Positions 11,579 to 22,860 of a DNA stretch of 64,000 bases are shown here, one piece after another; position 1 is the stretch's first letter; each line of letters starts with the position of its first letter. The translations under genes and the position numbers were made by a program. The stretch comes from Byssothecium circinans (lineage: Eukaryota > Ascomycota > Dothideomycetes > Pleosporales > Massarinaceae): the NCBI GenBank assembly GCA_010015675.1, contig ML976982.1, positions 329,187 to 393,186 on the forward strand, read 5' to 3'. Under the pieces are notes generated by a model. It saw nothing but the letters and a program-made list of their open reading frames with translations. It did not search any database and was not told the origin of the DNA.

Positions 11579-11937
11579 GGTGCTGTTTCGGTGTGATCTG
11601 GAAATATGTGACATGTGTAATAGTAACGGAGTTTGGGCTTAGTCAATTTGCGCTTCCTTATCAATCTGTGGTTTGGAGTCACTTGAGCTGCGCTGTTGAT
11701 GATGATGGACCATAGAAGTCAACTCCGAAAGGATGGAACGTGCCTTCTATGTGGACATTCTATAGTAACGATTGACGCACTTTGCATTTCACACGACGAT
11801 TGCGACAAAATTAGCCATCCCTTATATGCCCCTGAGAGGAATGTGCGCCATACAATGTATCAATCTACCATTCTCTCCCTGGGCAGTGCATTATCCCAAT
11901 CCTGATAAAGCACCCCCATAATCCTTCATACCTTCAT
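11579..11937. other. Convergent 3' spacer
   Basis: This 359-bp spacer lies between the 3' ends of the NmrA-like and DUF1772 genes. Nothing beyond expected 3' untranslated sequence is visible. Confidence 0.6.
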
Positions 11938-12514
11938 CTACTGCACAATCTGCCAAAGCGCCAAGCCCCCCGCCAAAATCGGCGTCACCAACCTGACCCT
12001 ATTCCAACTCCCCCATTTCCTCGCAACACCCTCAGCCTGTCCGAGATCCTTCTCTGCCGTCCTGCCCGCCAACGCCTCCAACTTATCATTCAAAGGCTGC
12101 ATATTGACCGCAGAGTGTATAACTGTCATCAAATGCAGTGCCGCAGCAACAGCAAACCACCTCCAATTTGCGCGCGCAAAGACGCCTTCTTTGTACAGAG
12201 AGTAGGAGGCAAAAGAGTAGCCGACGATTCCAAAGGTGGAAATGGGTCGGAAGAAGGTATTGCCTACGGACCAGCAGAGAGGCCATTGGCGACCGAGGAG
12301 GCGTGCGCGGGAGGTGTGTTCGGGGGTGCCGGCGCGCGGGAAGTCGACGAGGAGGGCGGGGATCGTCATGAAGGATTGAGTTATTGCGTTTCCTGAATGG
12401 ATTAGTTGAAGGATTTTGAAAGAGACGGCAGAAATATTTTGACTTACCGACAAGGATGAAAGAGCACCCAATGCAAGTACCCGCGACGGCTTTGACGTAG
12501 ACGTTGTCTGTCAT
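11938..12514 (-). CDS. DUF1772 family membrane protein (anthrone-oxygenase-like)
   Basis: Two exons, 12514-12448 and 12392-11938, joined over a 55-nt intron (GTAAGT donor, ATTCAG acceptor), giving 173 residues. The protein has four hydrophobic segments and ends with LAGGLALWQIVQ. It carries the pattern HLMTVIHSAVNMQPLNDKL at about residues 105-123, typical of DUF1772. In fungi this family includes the HypC/AflX-type noranthrone oxygenases, which oxidise anthrones to anthraquinones without a cofactor, as well as many members of unknown role. No polyketide synthase is visible in the window, so an anthrone substrate is only a possibility. It points away from the reductase gene (convergent 3' ends, 359 bp apart). 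Confidence 0.85.
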
Positions 12515-13613
12515 GTTGGCGATGTCGAATCAATTGAAGGAGATGGGTTAGGGCTGGAGCAAGTGTCTCTTCAAGCCATGTATGAAAGAGTTTGACGAAG
12601 AGATAGACCTCTAAAAACCATCACCCTAGCTCCCAAAATCTCGGGCAGAGATTCAAAGCAAACATCTCCACTCTTCCACCGTGCCGCAATAGGACCAGCC
12701 ATCGGCGCGTCTCCACCCCACGGCAACGCTCCGAGCCTCATCGGTTCCCCAACCAATTCCCCAGGGCAAACAGGGGAGCTTGGTGCACAGTTCCGGTGCC
12801 TTGGTCGTTCACGCATCGCCGAGTGGCGTGTGTGAGCTTTCGAGTTGCCAAGTCTTATAAATGGACAATTACATCACGACTGGTCGTGTTACACTAGGAT
12901 GTGCCACACTGGATGCTTACTTGAAATTTGAGCGGAGGCTGGCCGGTCGGCGGGTGTTGCTGTTACCGTTGCCAGTAGAGAGGTTGGAGGCTAGATGCGA
13001 GAGATGTTGGCGTCATCGATAAATGTTGTGGAAGCTTCTGAAAGCAGTTTGAGGTGCAAGCAAGGAACAATATTGAAACGTCGGTGACTTGGGGAGAGGA
13101 AATTGCGATGAACAAGGGGTTTGTATTGGCGCCGAGGTTGAGATGCTGATGCGGTGATGGGAAATGATGTGATAGTGACTGTGCATATGCCGAGTTGGGG
13201 GGACGACATTGTTGCGGAAAGTTCGTTGCGCGGGATTGACTAGTCTGTGACGAGAGATGTCTGATAAAAAGGCTAGAAAGAGGTCTATGGAATGTCTTTA
13301 GGGACCATCTCGAGAAAATGACAATAGTTCGATAGAACAGGGAGGATGGTGCTGAATCACAATCACAAAAGGAGAATATCCTGCTAGTGCTAATCCAGAG
13401 TAGCGCCCCTCGTCCATGATAGCCCTCACGTGCCCCTGTGCCCCTCAACACTTTGAAGCCTCCACATCAACCACCATTTGCTTCGTCAACACCATCAATC
13501 CATGAAACATGTTCGAATTCACACCACAAAGGGTATCCTCCGTTAATATAAGATACTGTTTTCATTAACTACAGTATATGCTATTCGTCCACCCCTCGCA
13601 TCCACAAATCCCT
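12515..13613. other. Intergenic region, no gene seen
   Basis: About 1.1 kb between the DUF1772 start and the GH5 stop. Open frames on the minus strand (for example 13451-12963) have no recognisable domain and a composition unlike the neighbouring genes. No repeat or RNA gene is seen. Confidence 0.55.
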
Positions 13614-15027
13614 CTACCCCTTCAAACTCGCATCAATCATCCCCTTCAATGCTGTGATAGCCGAACTACTCCTCCAATCGCTCCACTGATGGTTCAGCAG
13701 CCCCCAAGTCTCTTCGTACTGCAAAGGAAAAAACGTCAAGTCAGCGACCAATTCCGACGAGCAATGGCCTTTTCCGAGAAGGATAGTGAGAAACTTACAT
13801 CCTGCGTTCCACTTCTGATATAGTAACTCCCGCTCAGCACCCAAACCGTCCACCCGGTCTTCCACTGCGGCATCAATTTCTTGATACACGTCGCATAAAC
13901 ACCATTGTAATCACTTCCAGCCTGCGAAAAGCCAAACTCGGTCAACACAACCGGCATCTTATTCACGGGCTTCTCTCCCGTCGCCTTGAATCCATTGTTC
14001 CACAACCCACTCTCAATGTCACCGCAGTTCGTAGCACTATTTTGGTAGTTGTGTAGCTCAAGGACCAACTTATTCGCATACTTGAAATCGGTAAGGAGGA
14101 ACTTCTTGCCATTGCCGAGATCGTCGGCGTTGGGCAAGGGTGTTACTTTCGTATCATAGTCCAGACCAGAAAGAAAGATGAGGATATTCGGATTGGCAGC
14201 GTTGACGGAATTCGCGAGTGGAATATTTTGGTCATACCAGACGGGCCATGTGTAGGCGAGGGAAGAGCCGGCGGAGTCGGGTTTGCGGAATTCGTTGCGC
14301 AGGCCGATGGAGACGAGGTTGGGCCATGCTTTGCCCTGGGGTGGGTATCAGTTGTGGTCTCGGATAGGGAAAGAGAAGGGAGAATACATGTTCGGCCATA
14401 TAGGTCACACCGCGCTTCCACTTTGCTGTGTCGAAGTACCTGTCGCCAAACCAAGCGTTTCCATCGGCACCCCCGCAGCACCATGCGCCCTTGGACATGT
14501 GGTTGTCCAGATGGACGTAAATACCCTGCTTGTTAAGCTCAGCGGCGACGGCGTCGAAGACCTACGCAAACCTCTTATCAGCACTACACCCGATTCATAT
14601 CAGTCTCCATCAATCCACCTACCTGTACCCTGGTCGTACTAGTGCTGAAACCTGGGTTATTCTTCAAAACCTGCTGCCACACCTTCTCTCCATTCGACGC
14701 GCCCAGCGCCTTGGTAAATGCCTTCTGCACCGTCACATCGCCGCCGTTATCCTTGATATCATCGATCATTTCGATCGCGAAAGTCAGTCGCACAATGTTC
14801 ATCTTCAGACTCTTGATCTTAGTCACGATGTTTGCGATCGATTGGTACTGCAGACCCTCAGGAATCATAACCTCGCCAGCTCCTGGCCAATTCACTCCGG
14901 CGAAAGTGAAGTTTTCGCCGGTGGAGTCGTGGATCCATCGCCCTGAAGTGGTGAAAGGAGCATTGGGAAAGGCGGCAGTGAGGAGGGCTGGCAGGGAGGT
15001 GAGGGCGAGGAGCGTGGGGAGATACAT
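13614..15027 (-). CDS. Secreted glycoside hydrolase family 5 enzyme
   Basis: Four exons: 15027-14623, 14561-14388, 14335-13799 and 13718-13614, giving 406 residues. Introns are 61, 52 and 80 nt. A signal peptide of about 18 residues (MYLPTLLALTSLPALLTA) directs it outside the cell. The mature protein follows the cellulase-fold GH5 pattern: FAGVNWPGAGEVM near the first strand, HLDNHMSKGAWCC in the middle, the acid/base Glu in IGLRNEF (about residue 208) and the nucleophile Glu in VVLTEFGFS (about residue 326), then WTVWVLSGSYY near the end. GH5 enzymes hydrolyse beta-linked glycans (cellulose, mannan, related polymers). The subfamily and substrate cannot be fixed by eye; the closest feel is fungal cellulase-like GH5 proteins with the GAWCC motif. 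All exon junctions keep frame and family motifs. Confidence 0.9.
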
Positions 15028-16262
15028 GGTGGGCGGTTTGAACAGGCGAGAACTTCCAAAGCTTGAAGCGACCGGGGATTCTCTACTCTATACTATTTAT
15101 CGCATCCCCATCCAAGTCCACCTCGGCTTCTTGTGCTAATATGACCTACCCAGGCTCTTCTCTATTGAACAGTGCAACCCATGGCCCTGATTGATGGATA
15201 TCGCGAATTCCCACGGAGTTTGAGACCCGGATACCACCCACAACTATCGTCCATAAACAAGGTCTAATACTCGCAATAGGAAAGCCATCCGCATGTTAAT
15301 GGCATATTTCTATCGATGGTAATTCACGGTTGTTGAGGGCGGTGTTGTGATTGGTGCTTTCTGGTCGGCTAATGTGTCTGGTGATCAGTTGTAGAGTGTG
15401 GAGAATCCTGGACGCTGCCCAAGTGGTCTTGTTCGGAGCAAGCCGTTGATTGAGCATGTAGATCTGGATACCCAGATGTGGAGTCGGTACGTACTGGTTC
15501 TGGTTTAAGAGGAAACAAGTACAATAGAGCCGAGTCACGTGCAATAATTGCATCCATCCACCATCGATACCAACACCTACCCATCAGAAACCCTTGCGCC
15601 AGCATGTCACGGAATAGATTAATAACTCTCTAGCTTACAGCAAGGCAGTTACCAATTGGCAAGTCAACAAGAACCGTTTGAGCCAGCAGCAGTGCCAGTG
15701 GTAACGCAAGGTATCTCAGAGTCGAAATCGACCCTCACGACTCACTCCAGGATCTTTTCTGGAACTGCACTTTGCTCATCATTCCTTGCACATTCCAATT
15801 ACCTCTATTGTCTCCATATTTAAGCTTCCGCACGCAATGGTAGCGAGAAGAGTGGGGACCCGACTTCACCAACCGCAAAATTCTAGGGAAACCTTAACCC
15901 TCAGCTCCCTTCCCATATCATCACCACTACACCAGTGTCTATGATTCCCATCTCGTAATGATTTAGTAAAAATCAGGGACAACACAACAAGCATGCAGCT
16001 AGTTTCTCAGTTTGCCAAAAACAAGCGGAGTGAGGTCTAAACATGGAGGTGGAGCTGTGATTTGCCTCAATTCCGCGCTGAGCTGAGTCCGAGTCTGGAG
16101 CTGAACCCCAACATACGCCACCAAGTCTACCAAATACTTAAAGGAGAGAAACCCTACAAGCCCTTCGCAAGTTAATCACTCACATCTAACACTATCTGAT
16201 CTATCACTTCTCTCCTATTAAACATCTCCATCTACTTCCCAACCTTACTATCTCGCATTACA
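15028..16262. other. Divergent intergenic region
   Basis: This 1.23 kb separates the divergent GH5 and NTF2-like genes. The final 100 bases before 16263 are pyrimidine-rich (CTCTCCTATTAAACATCTCC-type), as in many fungal transcript leaders. I see no gene. Confidence 0.55.
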
Positions 16263-16766
16263 ATGACCCAAGACACCCCCACCTCCTCCGCCCTCTATAA
16301 AACCCTCCACGCAACCGCCCTCGCCTTCCTCAACTCCCTCGCCTCTCCCTCCTCCGCATCGCCCTCCTCGTCCCCTCTTCCCACCCTCCTCACCCCCTCC
16401 TACACCCACTCCTTCGCCCCCACTTACTTTATCTCCCAAACGCCCCACCTCCAAGGCCCCTTTAACCTCGCCGCCTTCCTCACCCACCTCGCGACCATGA
16501 CCGCTCGGCTCGAGTCCTGGAAGCACGAAGTACGCGATATCTGCGTCGATGAGGTGAAGCGTATGGTGGTGGTGCGGGCGAGCTATTTTATGAAGGTGAG
16601 GGGCGAGGAAGCGGAGGTAGTGGAGAACGACTTGGTTTGGTGGCTGTGGATGGATGGGGAAGGAGGGAGGGTGAGCAGGAGTGTGGAGGTTCTGGATGCG
16701 GTGGCTAGTGGCAGGTTGAGTGACTTGATGGATGGGGCTGGGGCGAAGGGGATGGAGGGGGCATAG
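16263..16766 (+). CDS. Small SnoaL/NTF2-like protein
   Basis: Single exon, 167 residues. It begins with a Ser/Ala/Pro-rich helix region (residues about 10-40) and has the pattern TPSYTHSFAPTYF, then a long helix HLATMTARLESWKHEV. A beta hairpin VKRMVVVRASYFMKV and the strand ENDLVWWLWMDGEGGRVSRSVEVLDA follow. This order and the tryptophan-rich strand are typical of fungal NTF2-like proteins of unknown activity. It is unrelated at the residue level to the copy at 9221 beyond the shared fold. There is no signal peptide. The first half is unusually C-rich on the coding strand, giving a spurious open frame opposite. Function unknown. Confidence 0.75.
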   Translation: MTQDTPTSSALYKTLHATALAFLNSLASPSSASPSSSPLPTLLTPSYTHSFAPTYFISQTPHLQGPFNLAAFLTHLATMTARLESWKHEVRDICVDEVKRMVVVRASYFMKVRGEEAEVVENDLVWWLWMDGEGGRVSRSVEVLDAVASGRLSDLMDGAGAKGMEGA

Positions 16767-17195
16767 AGTTGTGGTTTAGGATGGTGCTCAGGGGTGGCGG
16801 GGACGGGAAAATCGTAGTTCTATCAGTGCGGGAGTCGCTTGCGTTTAGGAGGTAGGGATTTGCCTTCCTTGTGAGAATGGCTTCGTTCATGTCACACTGC
16901 GGGACTGGGAATATGAATGACTGTCTCAAATGCTGGTAAATATGGTGGTATATTGGGTATATGCATTACAGATTGATAAGGAAATTGGACTGTCGCTACA
17001 GTCGATGGAGGGTATGGGGGTATTGAAGAAAGTAAAAACGCAAACCCTGCCTGCGGCGAGGCGATGGTGCACCTGCGTTCCGCTTATGCAATATATCGAA
17101 GAAAATAACGCCGTTTTAGACATGCACATACACCGGTTCGAACGCCCATCCTCTCCTCCCTTGCACTGTACATTCACGCATTTCATATTGCACCT
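16767..17195. other. Convergent 3' spacer
   Basis: This 429-bp spacer lies between the 3' ends of the NTF2-like gene and NUR1. Nothing beyond untranslated sequence is visible. Confidence 0.6.
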
Positions 17196-18608
17196 TCAAA
17201 ACCGCCCACTCTCCCGTCTACCCACTCCCATCCCACCATACCGACTCAGCCTTTCCGCAGCTGCACTGGGTTTCTCGCTCCCAGGGGCAGTCCCTCCAGG
17301 CATACTCACCCTCTTCAAAGGACTTCCCTCCCTTTTCGTGGGTGAACCCTGCTGTCTCCTCTCGCCCTGTCCGCCTAAGCTCTCTCTACTCCTATCATCC
17401 CTGATGAAGTTGGTAGAAGCTGATTTGCGCAGCGGGGAGTTTGCATGCGTGTAGACGCCCAAACTACCACCATCACCGCCACCAGAAGGTCGGAAGGACG
17501 GTTGTTGGCGGAACGGGTTGGGTGTATTTGAAGGACGGATCGGGGAGGAGAAGTCGGCACCTGTGGCAGTGGTGGAGGATGTGTAGTTTGGGTTTGAGTA
17601 GCCGCGTTGATAGGATGGAGTTTGCGTGCTCGGACGGGAGAGGCCGTCGGGGTCGTATTGTGAGGCGTAGCTCTGATTAGGGTTTGTTTTGAAAATGCGG
17701 TTTATAATGGTCGTGGGTGTGTATGTGATGACTTCGCTAGCGAGATCGTCGCTGCTGCCGCGCACGCCGACACTTGAATCTCTTGCTCTCTTCCTGGAAA
17801 TAGTCTGGATGCCGACGTCGCGACACACCTTCTGTGTACTGGGATGCACATATTTGTTGTCGTATTCGTGTAAGACTTCCTTTTGGATGATGGCGTTGTC
17901 TTTGATCTGCTGAGAGAACGAGGAACGGATGTACCACAGTTGGAGAGAGAGGACGGCGCCGATGAGAATGGTAGTGACCACCTTGACGCTAGGTTGCGGA
18001 TCCAGCGGCGCAACGGGGAGCGTCAAGTAGTAGAGCATGACATGTAGCGGACTGAAAAGACAGAAGATGTCTAGAGGGAGCGGGTTGGGATCCCACACGG
18101 CAATCTCCCAGACATGGCGTTCGGCATCGGGATGCGCCCTCGACTCGGCCGATGATGAGCTGATCAGATTCTGTATGAAGCGCAGCGGCGACCCTGCAGC
18201 GGGCGACGAATCGACCCTGACGCGCTGAGCAGATGGTGTCGCCGGTCCCGTCTCGATAGACTGCTCAAACAACCGATAGTGCCGCTTCTTTGAGAAGGTG
18301 ACGAAGGCATTCAGGAATGCCAGAGCAGACAGAACCAAGACCATGAGTCTGCAGAACCAGCCAAACCATCCGGTACCTCCAGACCCCCCTATGAGCACAT
18401 CGTCACCGTCGGAGCTGCCGGACGCATTCGCCTGTGCGATGACAAAGAAAAAGTTCATGCCAAAGCCGAGCACGAAGCTGTAGTCTTTGGCAAAGTCCTC
18501 CCAGTCATTTGCATTGAGCTGCTCTTCAATCCACATCAGCCAGTCCGTTGGGTCCATGACTGCTTTTATGCGCTCAGCGAGCGGTGCGCGGCGGACGAGG
18601 CGGGGCAT
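17196..18608 (-). CDS. NUR1: Nuclear rim protein 1 (NUR1/Mug154 family)
   Basis: Single exon, 470 residues. The N-terminal block MPRLVRRAPLAERIKAVMDP followed by DWLMWIEEQLNANDWEDF is characteristic of the NUR1 family (DUF2418). Hydrophobic segments lie at about residues 43-60, 80-102, 180-202 and 210-228, and HVWEIAVWDPNPLPLDIFCL is another family signature. The C-terminal half is a long Ser/Pro/Arg-rich disordered tail. In yeast, NUR1 works with the LEM-domain protein Heh1 (the CLIP complex) at the inner nuclear envelope to tether and silence rDNA repeats. Localisation and role here are inferred from the family. The gene is divergent from VMA7 with a 343-bp shared promoter region. Confidence 0.88.
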   Translation of the reverse strand: MPRLVRRAPLAERIKAVMDPTDWLMWIEEQLNANDWEDFAKDYSFVLGFGMNFFFVIAQANASGSSDGDDVLIGGSGGTGWFGWFCRLMVLVLSALAFLNAFVTFSKKRHYRLFEQSIETGPATPSAQRVRVDSSPAAGSPLRFIQNLISSSSAESRAHPDAERHVWEIAVWDPNPLPLDIFCLFSPLHVMLYYLTLPVAPLDPQPSVKVVTTILIGAVLSLQLWYIRSSFSQQIKDNAIIQKEVLHEYDNKYVHPSTQKVCRDVGIQTISRKRARDSSVGVRGSSDDLASEVITYTPTTIINRIFKTNPNQSYASQYDPDGLSRPSTQTPSYQRGYSNPNYTSSTTATGADFSSPIRPSNTPNPFRQQPSFRPSGGGDGGSLGVYTHANSPLRKSASTNFIRDDRSRESLGGQGERRQQGSPTKREGSPLKRVSMPGGTAPGSEKPSAAAERLSRYGGMGVGRRESGRF

Positions 18609-18951
18609 GGCTATAGTTGCGGTTGACGGTGGGCGTGGAGTTCTGCTGTCGAAGCTGACGAGAGGTGAAGGTGAAGCTTGTGAAGGAGCGGGAGCTGCAA
18701 TATTAGTACCAGGACGGCTTCCTCACGCCATACTAAGTAAAGCTGAGGTTGTCTGGTGAAGGAAAGCAGGAAAGCAGAAAAGCTCAAAGATGGTACCTGG
18801 CAGCGGAATAAACAATGCCCGATGAAAACGGTCTGCCTGAAGGAGCTAGCGCGAACACGCATGACGACGGTAGCTCAGCACTGCAGCAGCTCCGCCATGC
18901 ATCCTTGCGACGAGCACCACACGAACAGCTCCGCACACGATAGAGACGGTC
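18609..18951. promoter_or_regulatory. Shared divergent promoter of NUR1 and VMA7
   Basis: This 343-bp region separates two divergent housekeeping genes. I see no obvious TATA box. No coding potential is evident apart from chance open frames. Confidence 0.5.
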
Positions 18952-19489
18952 ATGGCAGCTACAGCCGCCCAGTACAAGGACAGGCAGTTTCTTGCCGTCA
19001 TTGGCGATGAGGTAATTTCCTTACTATCTGTGAAATGGCCCCGCTAACAGCTCTAGGATACCGTGACGGGCATGCTGCTCGCAGGCGTCGGCGTAAGCTG
19101 CACTGAGACTTCCTCCCCTTATGACAGGATTGACGACTTAGGTAGCATGTCACCGCACCCCCAGACTCGCAGAAGAACTTCCTCATCGTCGACGCCAAGA
19201 CGCAGAACGCAGACATCGAGGCCGCATTCGACCGCTTCGTGACTGAGCGCAAAGATATCGCGATCCTGCTCATAAACCAGCATGTACGAAACTCTGCTCA
19301 TACGCGCCTGGGGAATCAGATCAAAGGAACGCGAGCTGACAGGCGTAGATTGCCGAACGGATAAGGCATCGGGTCGAGACATATACTGCCGCCTTCCCCT
19401 CGCTCCTCGAGATACCGTCGAAAGATCACCCGTACGACCCGGAGAAGGACAGCGTACTGAAACGTGTGAGGAGGTTGTTCGGCGAATAG
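18952..19489 (+). CDS. VMA7: V-type ATPase subunit F (Vma7)
   Basis: Four short exons: 18952-19011, 19057-19092, 19146-19283 and 19349-19489, giving 124 residues, the normal length for this subunit. Introns are 45, 53 and 65 nt. The spliced protein reads through the family landmarks [51 protein letters not shown] and a C-terminal [18 protein letters not shown]. Subunit F is part of the central rotor stalk of the V1 sector and couples ATP hydrolysis to proton pumping into the vacuole. No single exon is long enough to stand out as an open frame, so this gene is easily missed. The second intron's acceptor is the second of two nearby TAGs, chosen because it keeps the conserved GVGHVTAPP. Confidence 0.93.
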
Positions 19490-19987
19490 ATTTATCCTGC
19501 GTCTATGGGAGGGAGGCATGTCATCTGTACAGAAGCGGCATCACATATCTATGATATCAACGAGTGCATAAGAGTATCAAAATCCGTTCTAGGAAATATC
19601 CATTACCATCATGAATGCATGCATATACGTAAACTATTACCATGCCCCGAACCATATATGAAACTTGAAGAATGACGCACATTGGATATCACGCTCTCAT
19701 TCTCCCCGTTGACGAAATGCAGGTGCTCCACCTCTCGTTCAAAAAATAATACACGCCCCCAGTCTGACCATTGCTGCGCATGCCTAAAGATGGACACCAA
19801 ATCGCAATCAAAGCTCGTTCCGCAGCCGATTCTGCACAATATTTACACCGGGCCCCGACAGCTGAAATTTGCGTTTGCCGAACTGCACAGATCTAGACAC
19901 GCAAACTCAGATACCGCTTCATCTCTGTCCCAATCGACCGACCGATCGACTTCGCCCATCGTGCCGTTCGTAGTGGAGTGTGAGTGT
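19490..19987. other. Convergent 3' spacer between VMA7 and NPC2
   Basis: This 498-bp spacer lies between two convergent genes. Short open frames on both strands have no similarity to known proteins. Confidence 0.6.
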
Positions 19988-20651
19988 TTACCGGTGGAAT
20001 GCGATCTTGGATGTCAAACAGGTGATCTTGTTGTTTTCTTTATCGTAGACGTCGGCGAGAACAGTGTAGGTGCCCTGTAAAGATCATTAGTACAAGGGTC
20101 CAGGATGAGGTGGGAGGATAGAACGAATGGGGAGCAGTGGGAAACGTACCGGAGGAATTTCTCTGGGTAGATCCACGTCCTTGGTCAACTTCATCTCGCC
20201 CTTGTCGAGTGGGCACTCCAAGTCCGCCTTGCCAATCGTGTCGCACAGGTCTGCGTCCTGATTGATAAGAGTGATCAGGCCGTACTTGACCTGGAGATGC
20301 ATTTTGCCACCCTCGACCTTTTCGTTGAAATCGCCCTTTGCCTTGATCGTGAGCTTTGATCCTCTGCGCACACATTAGCTTCAAATGCCCTCTGCGCCAC
20401 CATTGCAAGCTTCATCTTCGGCTGCCTGCCTAGATTGTGGTGTGGCAAACGTACGGTTCAGGAGGATTCGGGCTCAAATCCACGTTCTCAATCTTCAAGA
20501 TATTGTCCTTTGGGTCTTCGCAAAAGTACAACGGGTTGTCGCCGGGCACCTTGAAGTCTTCCTTGATTGTGATCTGGCCGGGAACCCATGAGGGCGATGC
20601 CGAGACGGTGGCTACCGTGGTAGCGGCGAGGAGCACGGCGCTGAGCTTCAT
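19988..20651 (-). CDS. NPC2: NPC2-type phosphatidylglycerol/phosphatidylinositol transfer protein (ML domain)
   Basis: Three exons: 20651-20455, 20363-20150 and 20074-19988, giving 165 residues. Introns are 91 and 75 nt, both with GTACGT donors. An 18-residue signal peptide ([18 protein letters not shown]) is followed by an ML domain. Landmarks are [34 protein letters not shown]-like HLQVKYGLI, a [14 protein letters not shown] cysteine pair, PREIPPGTYTV and a final ITCLTSKI cysteine. The ML fold is a beta-sandwich that carries a lipid or sterol; in yeast the NPC2 homologue moves sterol and phospholipid in the vacuole lumen. The cysteines visible are placed as in the family's disulfides. The last exon is only 87 nt and is recovered by splicing. 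Confidence 0.93.
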
Positions 20652-22279
20652 GGCGAGGAGAACGACGACGGGCGAGAGGTACGTCGGTCGGGGTTTGAGT
20701 GGGAGGAGCGGTGAGGTTTGTGGAGAAGTGGAGTGCAGGTCGAAGACCGAAGTCGTTGCCGCTAGCGTAGATAGCGAGCGTTCGTGAGGCTGGGTTCTGC
20801 CAAGCCCGCTTTCGTCATGAGGTCAGACGCTGCAGGTAAGCTAGTCTGCTTTCGTACTCTATCATTCACTCCATGAAACCTAACCCCAGAAACCCCTCTG
20901 AAAGGCTCGAAAATGGTTCACAGTAACAAAGCGTAACCTTCGAGAACGTCCACGCAACAAAAACTCAGAGTATATCCTGTCCCAAGCGCATTCTTGAGAG
21001 ATTGTTGACAAACTGATGAGTAAGTTCACTGCGAAAATTCAGTGCGTCTTCGCTGCTTTGGAATTGTAAGCGCAGAAAATCCAATAATTCCTCTCGCCGG
21101 CCTCATTGTAAACGCATACACAATCGATAGGAGAACATCATGGCGATAACCTGACACTATGCGATGAAATGGAGTTGGAGTTGATGACGGAGGATCGTTC
21201 GCTGACGAGCTCAGCCTCGCCTTATACCCACCACAGTTAGCCCCCTCCCAACACCGGTTAGCCCAGACACTTCTCAAGCAATGAAACAATGCATGGATCG
21301 CCTCCTCGTCCTTTCCATATTCCACGCATTGATGTCCGACATCCTCCTATCTTGATAGATCTATAAAACCAGTGGTTTCCTTCAGATTTGCGCCACATTA
21401 CACTTCCATTCTTCACTCGTCAACATGCCACCGGCGACTTGCGTTCTTCCTATGCCTCCATCTTCTCTAACGACGCACGAATCGCAGAAGAGGATGGATA
21501 ATTCATATCGCGTTGTCTGTTTTTCTATCATGCTTCCGTATCCGAAATCGCACCTTCGATGTCTGCCTCCTCTTCTACCAAGTGTCCGATGAACATTATA
21601 AGAATGATTGGAATAGAATATAACTCTTGTCATCCTGCGTGGACGACCTAGTAATGCCTTCGAAAGAACGAATTACAATTACCAACCGAAACATCAATAC
21701 TTCCCAACTGCGAACGAGAAAAGGTCGATCGATCAAGCATAAGCCCTTGAGGAGTATACCCAGCCCAAAACTGAGGAAAGCATTGCCAGGTTTTTTGGCA
21801 CACGACTGTGTTTTCAACAATTCAGTGCCTGGATCTATCTTGTGGCTTCAGGAGTGTGTATTCCTAACGGGTTATTGCGTGAGGACGAGGTTATCTAACG
21901 TGGAACTTTAGACGAGCACTAAGAATATCCAACTATCAGTCAAATTGCAGGAAATAGCTTAATGAATACATCGAAGGAGCACGAGTTAGTGCGCGATAAA
22001 CCGCAATAGGACTAGAAGGGGGTGTTGGATCTTGGTTTCATACTACTCCTAAAGATAGTCTTAACTTGAAAGCAACAGCATTGGATCGCTCTTTTATTGT
22101 ATCTCAATATCGAACATGGCCCTGCGTCACTTATCCCATATACCCCTTCTTTCCTTTTTGGACTCGTCTCATGGGATAACTTCCCATCCTGCACTAAAAA
22201 ACATCTGGGTATCATCATTCATCTTCGCTCCATATCGCTGCTAAACAGCAACATCCCGCTCCTACAATTCCAACCGTAG

Positions 22280-22860
22280 GACTAGTTAAACGAACCCGTC
22301 CGCAATGTCACAACATAAGTCTGTACCAAGGCCGTTCCGGCCTCCGCAACCATGATAGAAATGACAGCCCTAGTAAGAGCAGTAGCGGAGAGCTCAACAC
22401 GCAATATAGGGCCGAGGAAGAAGGCTATACAGGTACAAACGTCTAAGGAATAACACCATCCAAAAAAAAAAAAAAGAGTGTTCACCTACAACAAGTCCAC
22501 CGAAAACATGGTGTAGCAGAGGCGATTGAGGAGCAGTTCGGCGATACCAAAGGTCCAAAGTGGCTATAAACCGGATCTATTTTCCATGTCAGTGGTATCT
22601 TTTCTCGGATAATATTCCGTCGGACCTACAGCACCAAAGGCAATGAGCCAATAATGATCGATTCATTCTCCCCTGGCTCCAAAGGCAAAGATGCTTCCAA
22701 TAAAGCCAAACCAACGTCTCTCCTAACACATCGAAAACTCCGCCGAAGGTGCTGAAGGAGCTGGCAGTGCATATGTGGCGAGTAAGAGGTTGTAGGTAGG
22801 TAGGGATGGCCTGCACGGTTTTCTACCAAGCAGCTTTTGAATTTAGAGTCCTGCAGCAAC
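22280..22860 (-). pseudogene. Possible remnant of a membrane-protein gene
   Basis: On the minus strand, hydrophobic protein-like segments appear in successive frames separated by stops and frame changes: FGFIGSIFAFGARGE, WLIAFGAVGPTEYYPR, PLWTFGIAELLLNRLCYTMF and ALTRAVISIMVAEAGTALVQ. Their order and hydrophobicity suggest a decayed transporter-like gene, but I cannot name the family and chance cannot be excluded. Confidence 0.2.

Noticed and set aside
12963..13451. 162-codon minus-strand open frame
   Set aside because: No domain and amino-acid mix typical of spacer.
17115..17140. GGTTCGAAC B-box-like word
   Set aside because: No A box or cloverleaf upstream; it lies in ordinary spacer.
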